Position numbers and translations under genes: made by a program. This document shows positions 6,986 through 16,373 of a stretch of 64,000 nt of DNA, one piece after another; position 1 is the first letter of the stretch; every line of letters begins with the position of its first letter. The notes beneath the pieces were generated by a model. The model had not been told where the DNA came from. It did not search any database and was given only the letters and a program-made list of their open reading frames with translations. The DNA is from an uncultured Spirochaetota bacterium (GTDB lineage Bacteria; Spirochaetota; UBA4802; UBA5550): assembly GCA_937872225.1 (NCBI GenBank), contig CALMRZ010000049.1, positions 1 to 64,000 on the forward strand, in the 5' to 3' direction.

Positions 6986-9100
6986 TCAGCCTGTTATCAA
7001 GATGCGGCTGTCCACCGCCTTGTGTCCCCGCGCCTGCTCGTACACGACGACGGGGTTTATCTCTATATCGGTCACCCTCGGGCATTTCCGGATTATGGTG
7101 CCCACTTTTATCATCGCGTCTATGAGCCCCTCGATGTCCTTCCGCGCCTCGCCGCGCACGCCCAGGAGCAGCGGGAACGACCTGAGCTCCTTGAGCATCT
7201 TCATCGCCTCCGCGCGGTTGAAGGGGTATCCCCTGAAGGCGACGTCCTTCATCACCTCCACGTAGATGCCGCCGAAACCGCACATCACGATGGGGCCGAA
7301 GGAGGCGTCCCGCCGCGCCCCCACGATGATCTCGGTGCCCTTCGACACCATTTCGCACACTTCGATGCCGTCTATGACCGCCCCGGGATCATAGGCGCGG
7401 CAGTTATGGATGATCGCCTCGTAGGCGTCCATGACCTCCTCTTTATTGACAATGTCCAGCGCCACGCCGCCGGCGTCGCTCTTGTGCAAAATGTCCCGGG
7501 ACACGACCTTGAGCACCAGGGGATACCCGATCTCCTCCGCGAACTGCACCGCCTCCTCGATCGTATGGGCGACCTTCGTCTGCGGGATGCTGACGCCGGC
7601 CGCGCGCATCACCGCGGACCCCTCGCTGGCGAGGAGGAAGTTCCTTTTATCCGCGAGGGCCCCGTCGATAATCCGGTTTATGGCCGCGATATCTATAGGC
7701 GCTTCATCGGTAATCGCCGACTTCTCGGTCCGGGAACGCTCGAACCGGTACATCATGCCGAGACACGAAACGGCCTGGTACACGTCGCCGTACACCGGCA
7801 CGTTTTCATGGCGGAGCGTGTTGATGGCCTCGTTGACCGACGTTCCGCCCACGATGGCGTAGCACACCGGCTTCCCGGCCCTGACGTGCTTCTCGTGGGT
7901 CGCGCGGATCATCGGGACCAGGTCGGCGGAATCAAAGGTCGCCGTTTCGCAGTAAAGAGCGATGGTGGCGTCCATGCCCGGCGTTGCCGTCGGCACGGTA
8001 AGGGCCAGATCATAGTCCTTCCCCGTGGCGCCGCCGGTCAGGTCGACCGGGTTCTTGGTGGACCCGAAGGACGGCACGACCTTCTCGAAGGACTTCGCCA
8101 GCGCCGCCTGGTCGTCGTACAGGTCGATACCGTAGCGCTCGCACGCGTCCGTGGCCATGACGCCGACGCCGCCGCCGTTGGTGATGATGACGCTCTTGTT
8201 CCCCTTCGGCTTCGGCGAAAAGGCGAGGAACTTGCACCAGTCGAAGGCCTCGTCTATGCTGTCGGCGCGGATAACGCCGCACTGTTTCATGATGGCGTCG
8301 AAGATTTCATCCGACCCCGCAAGCGACCCGGTGTGGGAGGCGGCCGCCATGGCGCCCCGCTTGGACCGCCCCGACTTGATGACCACGACCGGCTTCCGGT
8401 CCGTGGTGCTCATCAGGGCCCGGATAAGCCGGTCCCCGTTCTTGACGCCCTCGATGTACATCAGTATGACATTCGTATCGTCGTTGCCCATGAGGTACTC
8501 GAGCAGGTCGGCTTCGTCGATGTCGCACTTGTTGCCGATGGACACGATCGTGGAAAGCCCGATGTTGTCGACCGCCGTCTTGCCGATGAGGGCGATCCCC
8601 AGGGCGCCGCTCTGGGTAAGTATCGCCACCCGGCCCGGCTGCACCGCCGTCGCCGAAAAGGTCGAATTCAGCGAAGCAGCGGAGGAATAGAGACCGAAGA
8701 TGTTGGGCCCCAGGACCCTCATGCCGTGCTCGCGGGCGATCGCGACGATTTTCCGCTCCTCCTCGACGTTGCCGGTTTCGGCGAAGCCGGAGGTTATGAT
8801 CTGGGCGATTTTCACGCCCTTCCGCGCGCAGGCCGCCACCGAGTCCACCACGAACTTCGCGGGAATCACGATGGACACCATGTCGACATCTCCCGGGATG
8901 TCCTCCACGCTTTTATACACCGGGCGGCCCAGGATCTCTCCTCCCTGGGGATTGACGGGGTAGACATGCCCCCGGTAACCGCCCGATACGATGTTGTTGG
9001 TTATCTTGTACCCGATCTTGTCGGTATCGCGAGACGCGCCGATAACGGCAATGCTGCGGGGCTCAAACAGGTACTGGATGCCGCTGCTATGTGTTTCCAT
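6986..9100 (-). CDS. acyl-CoA (acetyl-CoA) synthetase, ADP-forming, alpha-beta fusion
   Basis: A 704-residue protein interconverting acyl-CoA + ADP + phosphate with acid + CoA + ATP. From the N-terminus it has a CoA-binding domain (IAVIGASRDTDKIG, HVYPVNPQ), two succinyl-CoA-ligase-like domains, and a C-terminal ATP-grasp domain (about residues 490-704). ASHTGSLAGSD contains the His that is phosphorylated in archaeal ACD enzymes, and the C-terminal DIEINPVVV is the ATP-grasp end motif. The ATG at 9100 is where homology begins and it overlaps the CoA-transferase end by 14 bases. In fermenters this enzyme makes ATP while releasing acetate or branched acids. Substrate preference cannot be read from sequence. 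Confidence 0.88.
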   Translation of the reverse strand: METHSSGIQYLFEPRSIAVIGASRDTDKIGYKITNNIVSGGYRGHVYPVNPQGGEILGRPVYKSVEDIPGDVDMVSIVIPAKFVVDSVAACARKGVKIAQIITSGFAETGNVEEERKIVAIAREHGMRVLGPNIFGLYSSAASLNSTFSATAVQPGRVAILTQSGALGIALIGKTAVDNIGLSTIVSIGNKCDIDEADLLEYLMGNDDTNVILMYIEGVKNGDRLIRALMSTTDRKPVVVIKSGRSKRGAMAAASHTGSLAGSDEIFDAIMKQCGVIRADSIDEAFDWCKFLAFSPKPKGNKSVIITNGGGVGVMATDACERYGIDLYDDQAALAKSFEKVVPSFGSTKNPVDLTGGATGKDYDLALTVPTATPGMDATIALYCETATFDSADLVPMIRATHEKHVRAGKPVCYAIVGGTSVNEAINTLRHENVPVYGDVYQAVSCLGMMYRFERSRTEKSAITDEAPIDIAAINRIIDGALADKRNFLLASEGSAVMRAAGVSIPQTKVAHTIEEAVQFAEEIGYPLVLKVVSRDILHKSDAGGVALDIVNKEEVMDAYEAIIHNCRAYDPGAVIDGIEVCEMVSKGTEIIVGARRDASFGPIVMCGFGGIYVEVMKDVAFRGYPFNRAEAMKMLKELRSFPLLLGVRGEARKDIEGLIDAMIKVGTIIRKCPRVTDIEINPVVVYEQARGHKAVDSRILITG

Positions 9101-10982
9101 TTCCTGCCTCAAACGTAATGGTATATTCGTAAACGCCGTCCTCGATCTTTTTTTCGACATGGTAACGCATCTTGTCAAAAAGGTGGAGCATCGGTTTGTT
9201 CTCCCCCAGGACGTCCGCCGTGAAGCCCTGCAGCCCCTCGTTCTTGGCAAGCAGCGTGATATAGTCGAGAAGTTCCGTCCCGATCCCCTTTTTCTGGTAA
9301 TCGTCGCGCACCGCGAAGGCCACGTCGGCGTAGTTCTTGTCATGCCACTTCACGTACTGGCCGATGCCGACGATGATCTCCATGTCGTTCTTGAATATGC
9401 ACGCCAGTATCACCATTTCCTTCGTGTAATCTATCACCACGAACTTCTGCCGCATCTTGTGGGGGATGTCCTTGTGGACCGTCATGAAGCGCCGCTGCAG
9501 GCTCTTGTCTGACATCGAATAAAAGAAATCCTTCACCAGGTCCTCGTCGCTTATCTTGACCGGCCGCAGGAAAAGCTTCACCCCGGACCTGGTGCGCCGG
9601 GTGGTTTCAAGGTGTTCGGGATACTCGCCTTTCTCGCCGGGAATAAAAGCCTGGTCGTGGTAGATGAGATTGAGCCGCTTCGCCTCTTCGATGAGCCAGG
9701 GCCTGAACCGGGGATGCGCGATGCCGATGAGGTCCATGGCCCTCTCCCTGATGTTCTTGCCGTGGATGTAGCAGCTGCCGAACTCGGTCACTATGTAATG
9801 GATGTCGCCGCGGTTCAGCGTGACGCCGGTGCCGGTTTCCAGGAAGGGAACGATGCGCGAGACCTCGCCGTCGCGCGCCGTGGACTGCACCACCAGGATG
9901 CTCTTGCCACCCCGCGAAAGCACGGATCCGCGCATGAAATCGGCGCTGCCGCCGATGCCGCTGTAAAAGGTGCTCCCGATCGATTCCGCCGTCGCCTGCC
10001 CCGTCAGGTCCACCTGGAGCGCGCTGTTTATGGCCACCATGTTGTCAATCCCGGCGATAATCGTCGGGTTGTTGGTGAAATCTATCGAGCGGAAGTCTAT
10101 GAGGGGATTGTCATGTATGAATTCGTAGGTCGGCCTGGTGCCCATGCAGAAGGACGCCACCGTCTTCCCGCGGTCGATGCTCTTCCGGGAATTGTCGATA
10201 ATCCCTTCCTTCATGAACTCCACCATCGAATCGGTGAGGAGCTCGGTGTGCACGCCCAGGTGGCGCTTCTCCTTGAGGTTGTACAGGATCGCGTTGGGAA
10301 GGCTCCCGTAGCCGAGCTGTATCGTGTCCCCGTCGCTCACGATCCGCGACACGTATTTGCCGATCTCCTGCCCGGTATTGCCCGGCACCTTGGGGGAGTA
10401 TTCGAGGAGGTCCTCGTCATGGTGGATGATAAAATCGATGTCCTTTATATTGATAAAGCTGTCGCCGTGGACCCGGGGCATCTTTTCATTGATCTGTGCT
10501 ATGATGATCGAGGCTTTCTCGATGGCGGCCTTGGAGATGTCGACGCTCACGCCCAGGCTCACGAAGCCGTTCAGGTCTGGAAGGGAGGTCTGGATGAGGG
10601 CCACGTCGATATGGATGCGGCCGCTCCGCATGAGGCCGGGAACATTGGAAAGAAAGATCGGGGTATAATCCGCCAGGCCCGTGTTTACCGAGTTCCGCGT
10701 GTTATCGCCGATGAAAAAGGAATTGTGCCTGAAGTTATAGTCGAATTGCTGGTCGGCATAGGGGGCCACCCCGAGGGTCCACACGTGCATTACCTGGGCT
10801 TCCGCGAAGGCCCGGGGGTTGGAGCCGACGTAACGGGTCAGGGCCTGCACCAGGTACTGCGGCTCGCCGCATCCGGTGCTGATGAAGATCCGGTCGCCCC
10901 GCTGGATGCGACTGAATATGTCTTCTTCCGGGGCGAACTTCTTCGGGTACTTTTTTTTCCATTCTTCTACGGGACCCGCCAT
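9087..10982 (-). CDS. acetyl-CoA hydrolase/CoA-transferase fused to a GNAT acetyltransferase
   Basis: Residues 1 to about 455 resemble the acetyl-CoA hydrolase/4-hydroxybutyrate CoA-transferase family (STGCGEPQYL near the N-terminus, GIGGSADFMRG, and VTEFGSCYIHGKNIRERA). Residues from about 480 to 631 form a GNAT domain with the acetyl-CoA loop RDDYQKKGIGTELL. The CoA-transferase half probably moves CoA between carboxylates. The GNAT half may acetylate a partner, and the neighbouring acyl-CoA synthetase is an obvious candidate, since Pat-type GNATs are fused to or paired with such enzymes in other bacteria. It is first in the operon and overlaps the next gene by 14 bases, indicating coupled translation. 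Confidence 0.85.
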   Translation of the reverse strand: MAGPVEEWKKKYPKKFAPEEDIFSRIQRGDRIFISTGCGEPQYLVQALTRYVGSNPRAFAEAQVMHVWTLGVAPYADQQFDYNFRHNSFFIGDNTRNSVNTGLADYTPIFLSNVPGLMRSGRIHIDVALIQTSLPDLNGFVSLGVSVDISKAAIEKASIIIAQINEKMPRVHGDSFINIKDIDFIIHHDEDLLEYSPKVPGNTGQEIGKYVSRIVSDGDTIQLGYGSLPNAILYNLKEKRHLGVHTELLTDSMVEFMKEGIIDNSRKSIDRGKTVASFCMGTRPTYEFIHDNPLIDFRSIDFTNNPTIIAGIDNMVAINSALQVDLTGQATAESIGSTFYSGIGGSADFMRGSVLSRGGKSILVVQSTARDGEVSRIVPFLETGTGVTLNRGDIHYIVTEFGSCYIHGKNIRERAMDLIGIAHPRFRPWLIEEAKRLNLIYHDQAFIPGEKGEYPEHLETTRRTRSGVKLFLRPVKISDEDLVKDFFYSMSDKSLQRRFMTVHKDIPHKMRQKFVVIDYTKEMVILACIFKNDMEIIVGIGQYVKWHDKNYADVAFAVRDDYQKKGIGTELLDYITLLAKNEGLQGFTADVLGENKPMLHLFDKMRYHVEKKIEDGVYEYTITFEAGNGNT

Positions 10983-11302
10983 GGTGACGCCTCCCTTTAT
11001 TTACTAATATACAAAACTTCCAGTCCTTCAGCCATCCTTTATTTTTAGTAAAATTATGCCATGGGAACTGTTACAGCAGAGCCCAGTATCGGTGAGATTG
11101 CAATACAATTTTATTACACACAATAGTGATTATGCAGTTAACTTTTACCCCTGTGACACCTGTAGCATTCAATGATCAGAACTCACCCCCTCGATCCCCC
11201 TCTCCCTGTGGGAGAGGGCGCGCCGGAGGCGGGGTGAGGTCGTTCCCTCAGAATGGTATATCGATAAACGGTTATGGGGGGAGGTGAATTAAACCCTAAA
11301 CC
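10983..11302. other. intergenic region with promoter side and a hairpin repeat
   Basis: About 320 bases upstream of the CoA-transferase operon and downstream of the response-regulator gene. The right half holds the palindromic repeat listed separately; the rest is AT-rich with no reading frame that looks real. Confidence 0.5.
11182..11238. repeat. palindromic intergenic repeat
   Basis: Two nested inverted repeats: CTCACCCC (11182-11189) with GGGGTGAG (11231-11238), and CCCTCTCCC (11198-11206) with GGGAGAGGG (11210-11218). This type of hairpin is widely dispersed between genes in many bacterial genomes. There is no T tract. Confidence 0.7.
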
Positions 11303-11677
11303 CTATTTTCCGAAGTTCTGCCGCACCACGCGCAGCAGCTCTTCCGGGTCAAAGGGCTTCTGGAACGTGCCGTTGCAACCGAGCTCGAAAATATCAATAT
11401 TAGTGGCCGTGAGCCTGCCGATGTCGCTCAGGAGATAGATGGGGACCTTTTTATTTTTATCGCGTATCTCCCGGACAAGGCGTATCCCGGTGTCTATTTT
11501 TTCCATCATGATATCACAGATGACCAGGTCCGGCGTCTGTTCCATGAAGAGCTTGATCCCCTCGGCGCCGTTCCCGGCCGCCCTGACCGCGTATCCTGCC
11601 GATTCGAGGGTCACTTTCAGCGACGACAGAAAATCAGGATCATCATCGATAATCTGTATAACCTTCTTGCTCTGCAT
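11303..11677 (-). CDS. single-domain response regulator
   Basis: A 124-residue receiver domain with the acidic pair (IIDDDPDF), the phosphorylation Asp in DLVICDIMM, and the conserved Lys in FQKPFDPEEL. There is no output domain. The ATG at 11677 is chosen because AAGGAGG lies six bases upstream; the ATG at 11683 would abut the Shine-Dalgarno sequence. It is the last gene of a minus-strand signalling operon and probably receives phosphate from one of the two kinases upstream. Confidence 0.87.
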   Translation of the reverse strand: MQSKKVIQIIDDDPDFLSSLKVTLESAGYAVRAAGNGAEGIKLFMEQTPDLVICDIMMEKIDTGIRLVREIRDKNKKVPIYLLSDIGRLTATNIDIFELGCNGTFQKPFDPEELLRVVRQNFGK

Positions 11678-11712
11678 CAACATCCTCCTTGAGATATGCC
11701 CTTCATGCCGCG

Positions 11713-12780
11713 TTATTTGCCGATGGTGAAGCAGAAGGTGGCGTATTCGCCCACTTTCGATTCCACCCATATCCGGCCATGGTGCTTTTCGACGATCTTC
11801 TTGCAGATATAAAGCCCGAGGCCGGACCCCTTGACGCCCTCGGTGCCTTTCTGCTTCAGGCGGCTGAACTTTTTGAACAGGCGCTGCTCGATGTCCTCCT
11901 TGGATATACCCACGCCCTCGTTCCGTATCGACACTTGGTACTGGCCGTCCGCCTCGGCGACCCTGACACGCACGGGCGTCTCGGGCGTCCCGTACTTGAT
12001 GGCATTGTTGATGAGGTTGGTCACGACGATCTTCAACAAATTGGGGTCTCCGTTGACCCGGGGCCTTACCGCGTAGTCGGTAACGATCGGCATCTTTTTA
12101 AGATTATCCGCATATTCGGGGATCTCGATAACCGGCTGTATGACATCATTCACGAGGTCGATATTCTGGGAAAAGGATTCCAGGTTATCTATGTCCATCT
12201 TCGAAAGGTCGATGTAGCTCCGGATAATGTCCTCCAGGTACTGGCAGTTCCGCAGTATTTTCTCCACGGTTTTCTGCTGTTCCGGATCGAGGTTCCCCAG
12301 GTAGCCGCGGTAGAGCGTCTCGGCGGTCGTGTGCACGGCCGAAACCGGGCTTTTCATTTCATGGGACACGATCGCCATGAGGTCCAGCATGCCGGCATCG
12401 GAATTCTTCTCGCGGGCCTTGACGGCATTGTCCACCACGGTCCGGAGCTCCTCGTTGGTGAACGGCTTCGGAATGTAGTCAAAGGCCCCGTTCTTCAGCG
12501 CATCCCGGGCGTTTTCAACGGTGGCATAGCCGGTAAATATGATAACGGTCACTTCAGGCTTGTTCTTCCGCAGGGCCGCCAGCACCTCCATCCCTCCCAG
12601 GCCCGGCATTTTCAGGTCCGTTATAACGATGTCATATTCCTTTTCGTCTGTCTTCTTGAGGCCCTCCTCGCCTGAATACGCCGTGTCTATCTCATACTCT
12701 TCATTCTTTAAAATCCTGAGGCAGCTTTTCAGCACTATATCCTCGTCATCGATGATGAGTATTCTTGTTTTTGTATCCAT
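11713..12780 (-). CDS. hybrid receiver-histidine kinase
   Basis: A 355-residue soluble protein with an N-terminal receiver (IIDDEDIVLKS, Asp in DIVITDLKMPG, Lys in YIPKPFT). A HisKA domain follows, with the phospho-acceptor His in IVSHEMKSPVSA, then a HATPase domain with NLINNAIKYG and GSGLGLYICKKIVEKH. It lacks membrane segments, so it is likely activated by phosphotransfer from the membrane kinase encoded eight bases upstream. Start at ATG 12780, preceded by GAGGGA. Confidence 0.87.
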   Translation of the reverse strand: MDTKTRILIIDDEDIVLKSCLRILKNEEYEIDTAYSGEEGLKKTDEKEYDIVITDLKMPGLGGMEVLAALRKNKPEVTVIIFTGYATVENARDALKNGAFDYIPKPFTNEELRTVVDNAVKAREKNSDAGMLDLMAIVSHEMKSPVSAVHTTAETLYRGYLGNLDPEQQKTVEKILRNCQYLEDIIRSYIDLSKMDIDNLESFSQNIDLVNDVIQPVIEIPEYADNLKKMPIVTDYAVRPRVNGDPNLLKIVVTNLINNAIKYGTPETPVRVRVAEADGQYQVSIRNEGVGISKEDIEQRLFKKFSRLKQKGTEGVKGSGLGLYICKKIVEKHHGRIWVESKVGEYATFCFTIGK

Positions 12781-12788
12781 GCCGTCCC

Positions 12789-14747
12789 TCAAACCGTAAT
12801 CATTGATTTACTGCCCGTGGTATTGTCGCCCGTGTCAACGGGGAACTCGATCGTGAACGTCGTTCCCTTCCCTTCAACGCTGTCAACCCTGATCGTGCCG
12901 TTGTGGCGCTGCACAATGCTGTAGGTGACCGACAGGCCAAGCCCGGTGCCCTTTCCCGTTTCCTTCGTGGTAAAAAAAGGATCGTATATTTTCGACAGAT
13001 TTTCCTTTTTTATGCCGGTGCCGGTATCCGAGACCGTCACGACTATCTTCCGTTCCGACTCGTCGTATCTCGTCCGTATGGCAAGGTCCCCCCCGTTGTG
13101 CATGGCGTCCGCGGCATTTACCGCGAGATTGTTGAAAACCGATTTGATCTGGTTGACATCTATATTAATTTCCGGAAGATTTTCTGCCAAATCTTTTTTA
13201 ATGCGGATGTTCTGAAAATTGACATGTTTTTCCAGTATCGTCAGCAATTCGTTTATGATCCTGTTCAGGTTCCCCGGCCTCTTGTCGATCCTGGTCTCCC
13301 GGGCGAAATCAAGGATACCCTTGACGATGTCCCTGCACCGTATCGTTTCATCTATGATAACCTTGAGGTCAGCCCGGTATCCCGGGTCCTTGATCTCTTC
13401 GTAGAGAACGGTGCTGTAGGAGAGGACGCCCGTTAAAGGATTATTGATCTCATGGGCGATCCCTGACGCGAGACGCCCCAGGGACGCCAGCTTTTCGGAT
13501 TGGGCCATCTGCATTTCGGTCTGCTCCTTCAGTTTCCGGTCGCGCTCGGATATGGCATCAACCATCCTGTTGAATGTCGTGCACAGGTATCCCATTTCAT
13601 CGGAGCTGGTGATGCTGATCTTTTGAATGTAATTTCCCTCGGCCAGCTGCTGCGAGGCTGAAACGAGCCGCTTGATCGGGGTGATGATCCCACGGATCAG
13701 GTATATCGACAGGACCGCGGCGACACAGCCGGTGATGAGTATGACCAGCAGGGTGAACATGGTGGCGTTCCGCTGGATCTGGTTGTACTTTTCCTCAAGG
13801 ATGCCCACGTACAGGATGCCGACGACCCTTCGGTTGATGTCATAGATGGGGCTGTAACCGGAAAGGTACCAGCTGTCGACGACGAAGGCCTTGTCGAGCC
13901 ATACCTTCCCCAACTCAAAAACCTTGCTGTACACCTCCTCGGAAATCTGGGTGCCCACCGCCCGCTTACCGGAGCTGTCCTTAACGTTCGTGGAAATCCG
14001 CAGATCATCCATGAACAACGTAACCGTCCCTATTTCATGGCTCCCGATGCGCTCGTCTTTGAAAAGGAGATTTTTCAGCGAGTTCACCATGTCAAAATTA
14101 TTATTGAGCAGTTTCGCGCCGTATATGACGCCTATGAGCCTGTCACCGCTGAAAATCGGAGCTGCGGCCTTTTTGCACATGCCCTTTGTTTCGTAGATTC
14201 TGTCCTTGGGACGGGCCCGCAGGGTCGGGACGACCCTGATATACGCCCGGTCAGCGAGATCCTTGCTTTCCCGCAGCAGCTGTTCGCGGGTAACAATATC
14301 GGTGCCGGAGCATGGTTTTCTTTTCTCGAGGACATATTTCACAAAGGCGTCCCCGCTTTCATCATCGCCGAAGCTCTGGGGATTGTTCGCCCGCGCTATG
14401 ACCCTTCCGCTTGCGTCGGTTATGGTCATGATATCGACATTCAGCTCCTTTTTCACCTTGAGGAGCTTCTCGATAAGGAGCGGCCGGTCATTATAGAGTA
14501 TCGCGTTCTGGAGATATTCAAGCGAAGAGAGGTGGTTGATGAACAGGTAAATGATCTTAATGCGTTCGTTATAGAAATAGCGGGCGGTATTGAGGTGGCT
14601 TCGCACCTCCTCATACGCCTGCCCCACCACGTTGTTGTTGATGACATTAAGACCGAGGAATACCGAGCTGAAACCGCTGATGGCTACAACTGACATAAGG
14701 CTGATAACAAGCTTGGTGCTGATTTTCGCCCTGAATCGTGCCTTCAT
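12789..14747 (-). CDS. membrane sensor histidine kinase with Cache-like domain and HAMP
   Basis: A 652-residue kinase. A first membrane helix (about residues 10-33) and a second (about 333-356) bracket an extracytoplasmic region of about 300 residues, probably a Cache-type sensor. A HAMP linker with ITPIKRLV follows, then HisKA with GIAHEINNPLTG (acceptor His) and a HATPase with NNLAVNAADAMH, DTGTGI and GTGLGLSVTYSIV. It belongs to the operon that also encodes a hybrid kinase and two lone receivers, and lies next to the hydrogenase operon on the same strand. The ligand is unknown; Cache domains often bind small organic acids or amino acids. Confidence 0.87.
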   Translation of the reverse strand: MKARFRAKISTKLVISLMSVVAISGFSSVFLGLNVINNNVVGQAYEEVRSHLNTARYFYNERIKIIYLFINHLSSLEYLQNAILYNDRPLLIEKLLKVKKELNVDIMTITDASGRVIARANNPQSFGDDESGDAFVKYVLEKRKPCSGTDIVTREQLLRESKDLADRAYIRVVPTLRARPKDRIYETKGMCKKAAAPIFSGDRLIGVIYGAKLLNNNFDMVNSLKNLLFKDERIGSHEIGTVTLFMDDLRISTNVKDSSGKRAVGTQISEEVYSKVFELGKVWLDKAFVVDSWYLSGYSPIYDINRRVVGILYVGILEEKYNQIQRNATMFTLLVILITGCVAAVLSIYLIRGIITPIKRLVSASQQLAEGNYIQKISITSSDEMGYLCTTFNRMVDAISERDRKLKEQTEMQMAQSEKLASLGRLASGIAHEINNPLTGVLSYSTVLYEEIKDPGYRADLKVIIDETIRCRDIVKGILDFARETRIDKRPGNLNRIINELLTILEKHVNFQNIRIKKDLAENLPEINIDVNQIKSVFNNLAVNAADAMHNGGDLAIRTRYDESERKIVVTVSDTGTGIKKENLSKIYDPFFTTKETGKGTGLGLSVTYSIVQRHNGTIRVDSVEGKGTTFTIEFPVDTGDNTTGSKSMITV

Positions 14748-14773
14748 CAGTTGTAAACCTCAGAGAGGGAGGA

Positions 14774-15175
14774 TTAGATGTATTTCGCCACCTTCTCCAG
14801 CAGTAAATCAAAGTTGACCGGCTTTGTCAAGAAATCATTAACTCCCGGCAAAAAACTGTTTTTATCGTCCAGGGAAAACCTCGAATTAGTGACCTGGTTG
14901 ATGGCGGTAAGAACGATTATCGGCACATTCTTGACTTCTTTGTATTTTGACGTCGGGCGGTCGCTCCGTATCATGTTTGCCACTTCAAAGCCGGCAGTGT
15001 CCTTTTCCATCATGATGTCAAGGATGATCAGGTCAGGCTTGACCGCCAGGACCTTCTTGAGGGCCTCAGCTCCCGAATAGGCCTCCGTCACTTCATAGCC
15101 CTTCGATGAGAGGACTTTTGTTAAATTGGAACAGGTGTCTATATCATCATCGACCATTAATATTTTTTTAGCCAT
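14774..15175 (-). CDS. single-domain response regulator
   Basis: A 133-residue receiver with MVDDDIDTC, the phosphorylation Asp in DLIILDIMMEKD, and Lys in FLTKPVNF. A 15-residue insertion near residues 75-110 (FSLDDKNSFLPGV) separates the usual beta-4 and beta-5 regions. GGAGT upstream supports the ATG at 15175. It is the first gene of the signalling operon and lies downstream of the hydrogenase genes across a 21-bp palindrome. Confidence 0.86.
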   Translation of the reverse strand: MAKKILMVDDDIDTCSNLTKVLSSKGYEVTEAYSGAEALKKVLAVKPDLIILDIMMEKDTAGFEVANMIRSDRPTSKYKEVKNVPIIVLTAINQVTNSRFSLDDKNSFLPGVNDFLTKPVNFDLLLEKVAKYI

Positions 15176-15213
15176 TGAACTACTCCATAATAAAAAAGTA
15201 ATAATTGCGATTC

Positions 15214-15257
15214 CCCCGCCTGCAGGGGCGCGGCGTGCCGCGCCCCTGCAGGCGGGG
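15214..15257. repeat. perfect 21-bp inverted repeat
   Basis: Bases 15214-15234 are exactly complementary to 15237-15257 around a GT centre, making a very stable GC-rich hairpin. It sits between the hydrogenase operon end and the signalling operon start. No T run follows, so simple termination is not obvious; it looks like a dispersed palindromic repeat that could also block readthrough. Confidence 0.75.
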
Positions 15258-15270
15258 ACCAGGCGCTCCC

Positions 15271-15801
15271 CTACTGGTTCAGCACCTGGTATATAACGTT
15301 CCTTTCTTCAAAGGCCTTGTTCTTCAGATACGTGTCGATCGGGAATTCGACCTGCTTCAGCTCGACCGGCGACGCCTTCTTGTCCACGAGGCCAAGGGCA
15401 AGGGCCACGCCGTAAATGATCGCCTCCGGCTTGGGAGGACAGCCCGGGATGATGTAATTTACCGGGACCGCCTTGTCGGCGCCGCCGGTAACATGGTAGC
15501 AGTCAAACCAGCTTCCGCCGCCGGACGCGCATGATCCGATGCCGAACACCAGCTTCGGCTCCGGCATGGCCGCGTAGGCCTTTTTGACCAGGGGCAGGGT
15601 CGGCCGGGTCACGGCGCCGGATATCAGCATGACATCGGCGTGCCGCGGCGAGGCCACCAGCTTCATCCCGAACCGTTCGATATCATAATACGGCGTGAGG
15701 ACGTTCAGTATCTCAATGTCACAGCCGTTGCAGGCGCCCGAGTTGCAGTGATAAACCCAAAGAGACTTGGGGAAAGCTTTTTTACATAATTTGGCCAGCA
15801 T
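15271..15801 (-). CDS. group-4 [NiFe] hydrogenase small subunit (NuoB/EchC/HycG-like)
   Basis: A 176-residue protein carrying the proximal [4Fe-4S] cluster that passes electrons to or from the NiFe site. Likely ligands are C24 and C27 (SGACNGCDIE), C91 (GIGSC) and C121 (PGCPPKPE), the pattern of complex I NuoB and energy-converting hydrogenases. The length is typical of the short group-4 small subunits. It is the last gene of the nine-gene operon, 11 bases after the ferredoxin-like subunit. Confidence 0.9.
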   Translation of the reverse strand: MLAKLCKKAFPKSLWVYHCNSGACNGCDIEILNVLTPYYDIERFGMKLVASPRHADVMLISGAVTRPTLPLVKKAYAAMPEPKLVFGIGSCASGGGSWFDCYHVTGGADKAVPVNYIIPGCPPKPEAIIYGVALALGLVDKKASPVELKQVEFPIDTYLKNKAFEERNVIYQVLNQ

Positions 15802-15812
15802 ATCTATTCTCC

Positions 15813-16352
15813 TTACTTCTGGGGTCTCTTGAAGCGGTCCGATTCTTCCAGCATCTTCGGGTCGAATTGCTCCGTCGTCAGCTTCGATATAACGGCGCGC
15901 GTCTCAAGGTTATCGTACTTGAAGCCCCTGAGCCCCATCTTGTCTATCATATTGGTGGTTTCCATGTTAAAGCATCTGCCGCAGCGCTGACAGGTCAGCA
16001 TGAAGAGCTCCATGTTGACGCCGATATCGTTCTTGTCGTTGGTCGCCAGCTCGTACTGCTCCGTCATGGTGATGGCGTCCTCGGGACAGACATCGGCGCA
16101 GCGGCCGCAGTAGGTACAGCGCGACCCGTCGTAGTACATCACGCGCAGGTCCTGGCACACGTCGCGGATCAGGATCGTCCGCGCCGGACAGTGGGCGGCG
16201 CAGCCGCCGCAGCCCACGCATTTATGGTGATCCCAGGAAGGCTGTCCCCGGAAATCCTTCGCAACCGGATGCGGCTCAAAGGGATACTTCAGGGTGACGA
16301 CACCCGGCTTTAATACCAACAGAACCTGTTTTATTTTACTCATCAAATACAC
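15813..16352 (-). CDS. hydrogenase ferredoxin-like subunit (NuoI/EchF/HycF-like)
   Basis: A 179-residue protein with two [4Fe-4S] motifs, CVGCGGCAAHCP and CTYCGRCADVCP, typical of NuoI-type subunits that wire the peripheral arm of complex I and group-4 hydrogenases. A third Cys group, CQRCGRC, is additional. The GTG at 16352 is preferred over the ATG at 16343: AAGGAG (16360-16365) is seven bases from the GTG but sixteen from the ATG. It sits between the NuoH-like and NuoB-like genes. Confidence 0.87.
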   Translation of the reverse strand: MYLMSKIKQVLLVLKPGVVTLKYPFEPHPVAKDFRGQPSWDHHKCVGCGGCAAHCPARTILIRDVCQDLRVMYYDGSRCTYCGRCADVCPEDAITMTEQYELATNDKNDIGVNMELFMLTCQRCGRCFNMETTNMIDKMGLRGFKYDNLETRAVISKLTTEQFDPKMLEESDRFKRPQK

Positions 16353-16373
16353 AGCAGTTCTCCTTAAATTGAA

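Noticed and set aside
7022-9118. 698-codon open frame on the plus strand
   Set aside because: It is antisense to the ADP-forming acyl-CoA synthetase, rich in Arg, His, Asp and Val with no motif, as expected from a GC-rich shadow frame.
9612-11048. 478-codon open frame on the plus strand
   Set aside because: Antisense shadow of the CoA-transferase-GNAT gene; no ribosome site and no motif.
15214-15257. The perfect palindrome as a terminator of the hydrogenase operon
   Set aside because: It sits right after the operon, but no T run follows in either direction, so I list it as a repeat and not as an intrinsic terminator.
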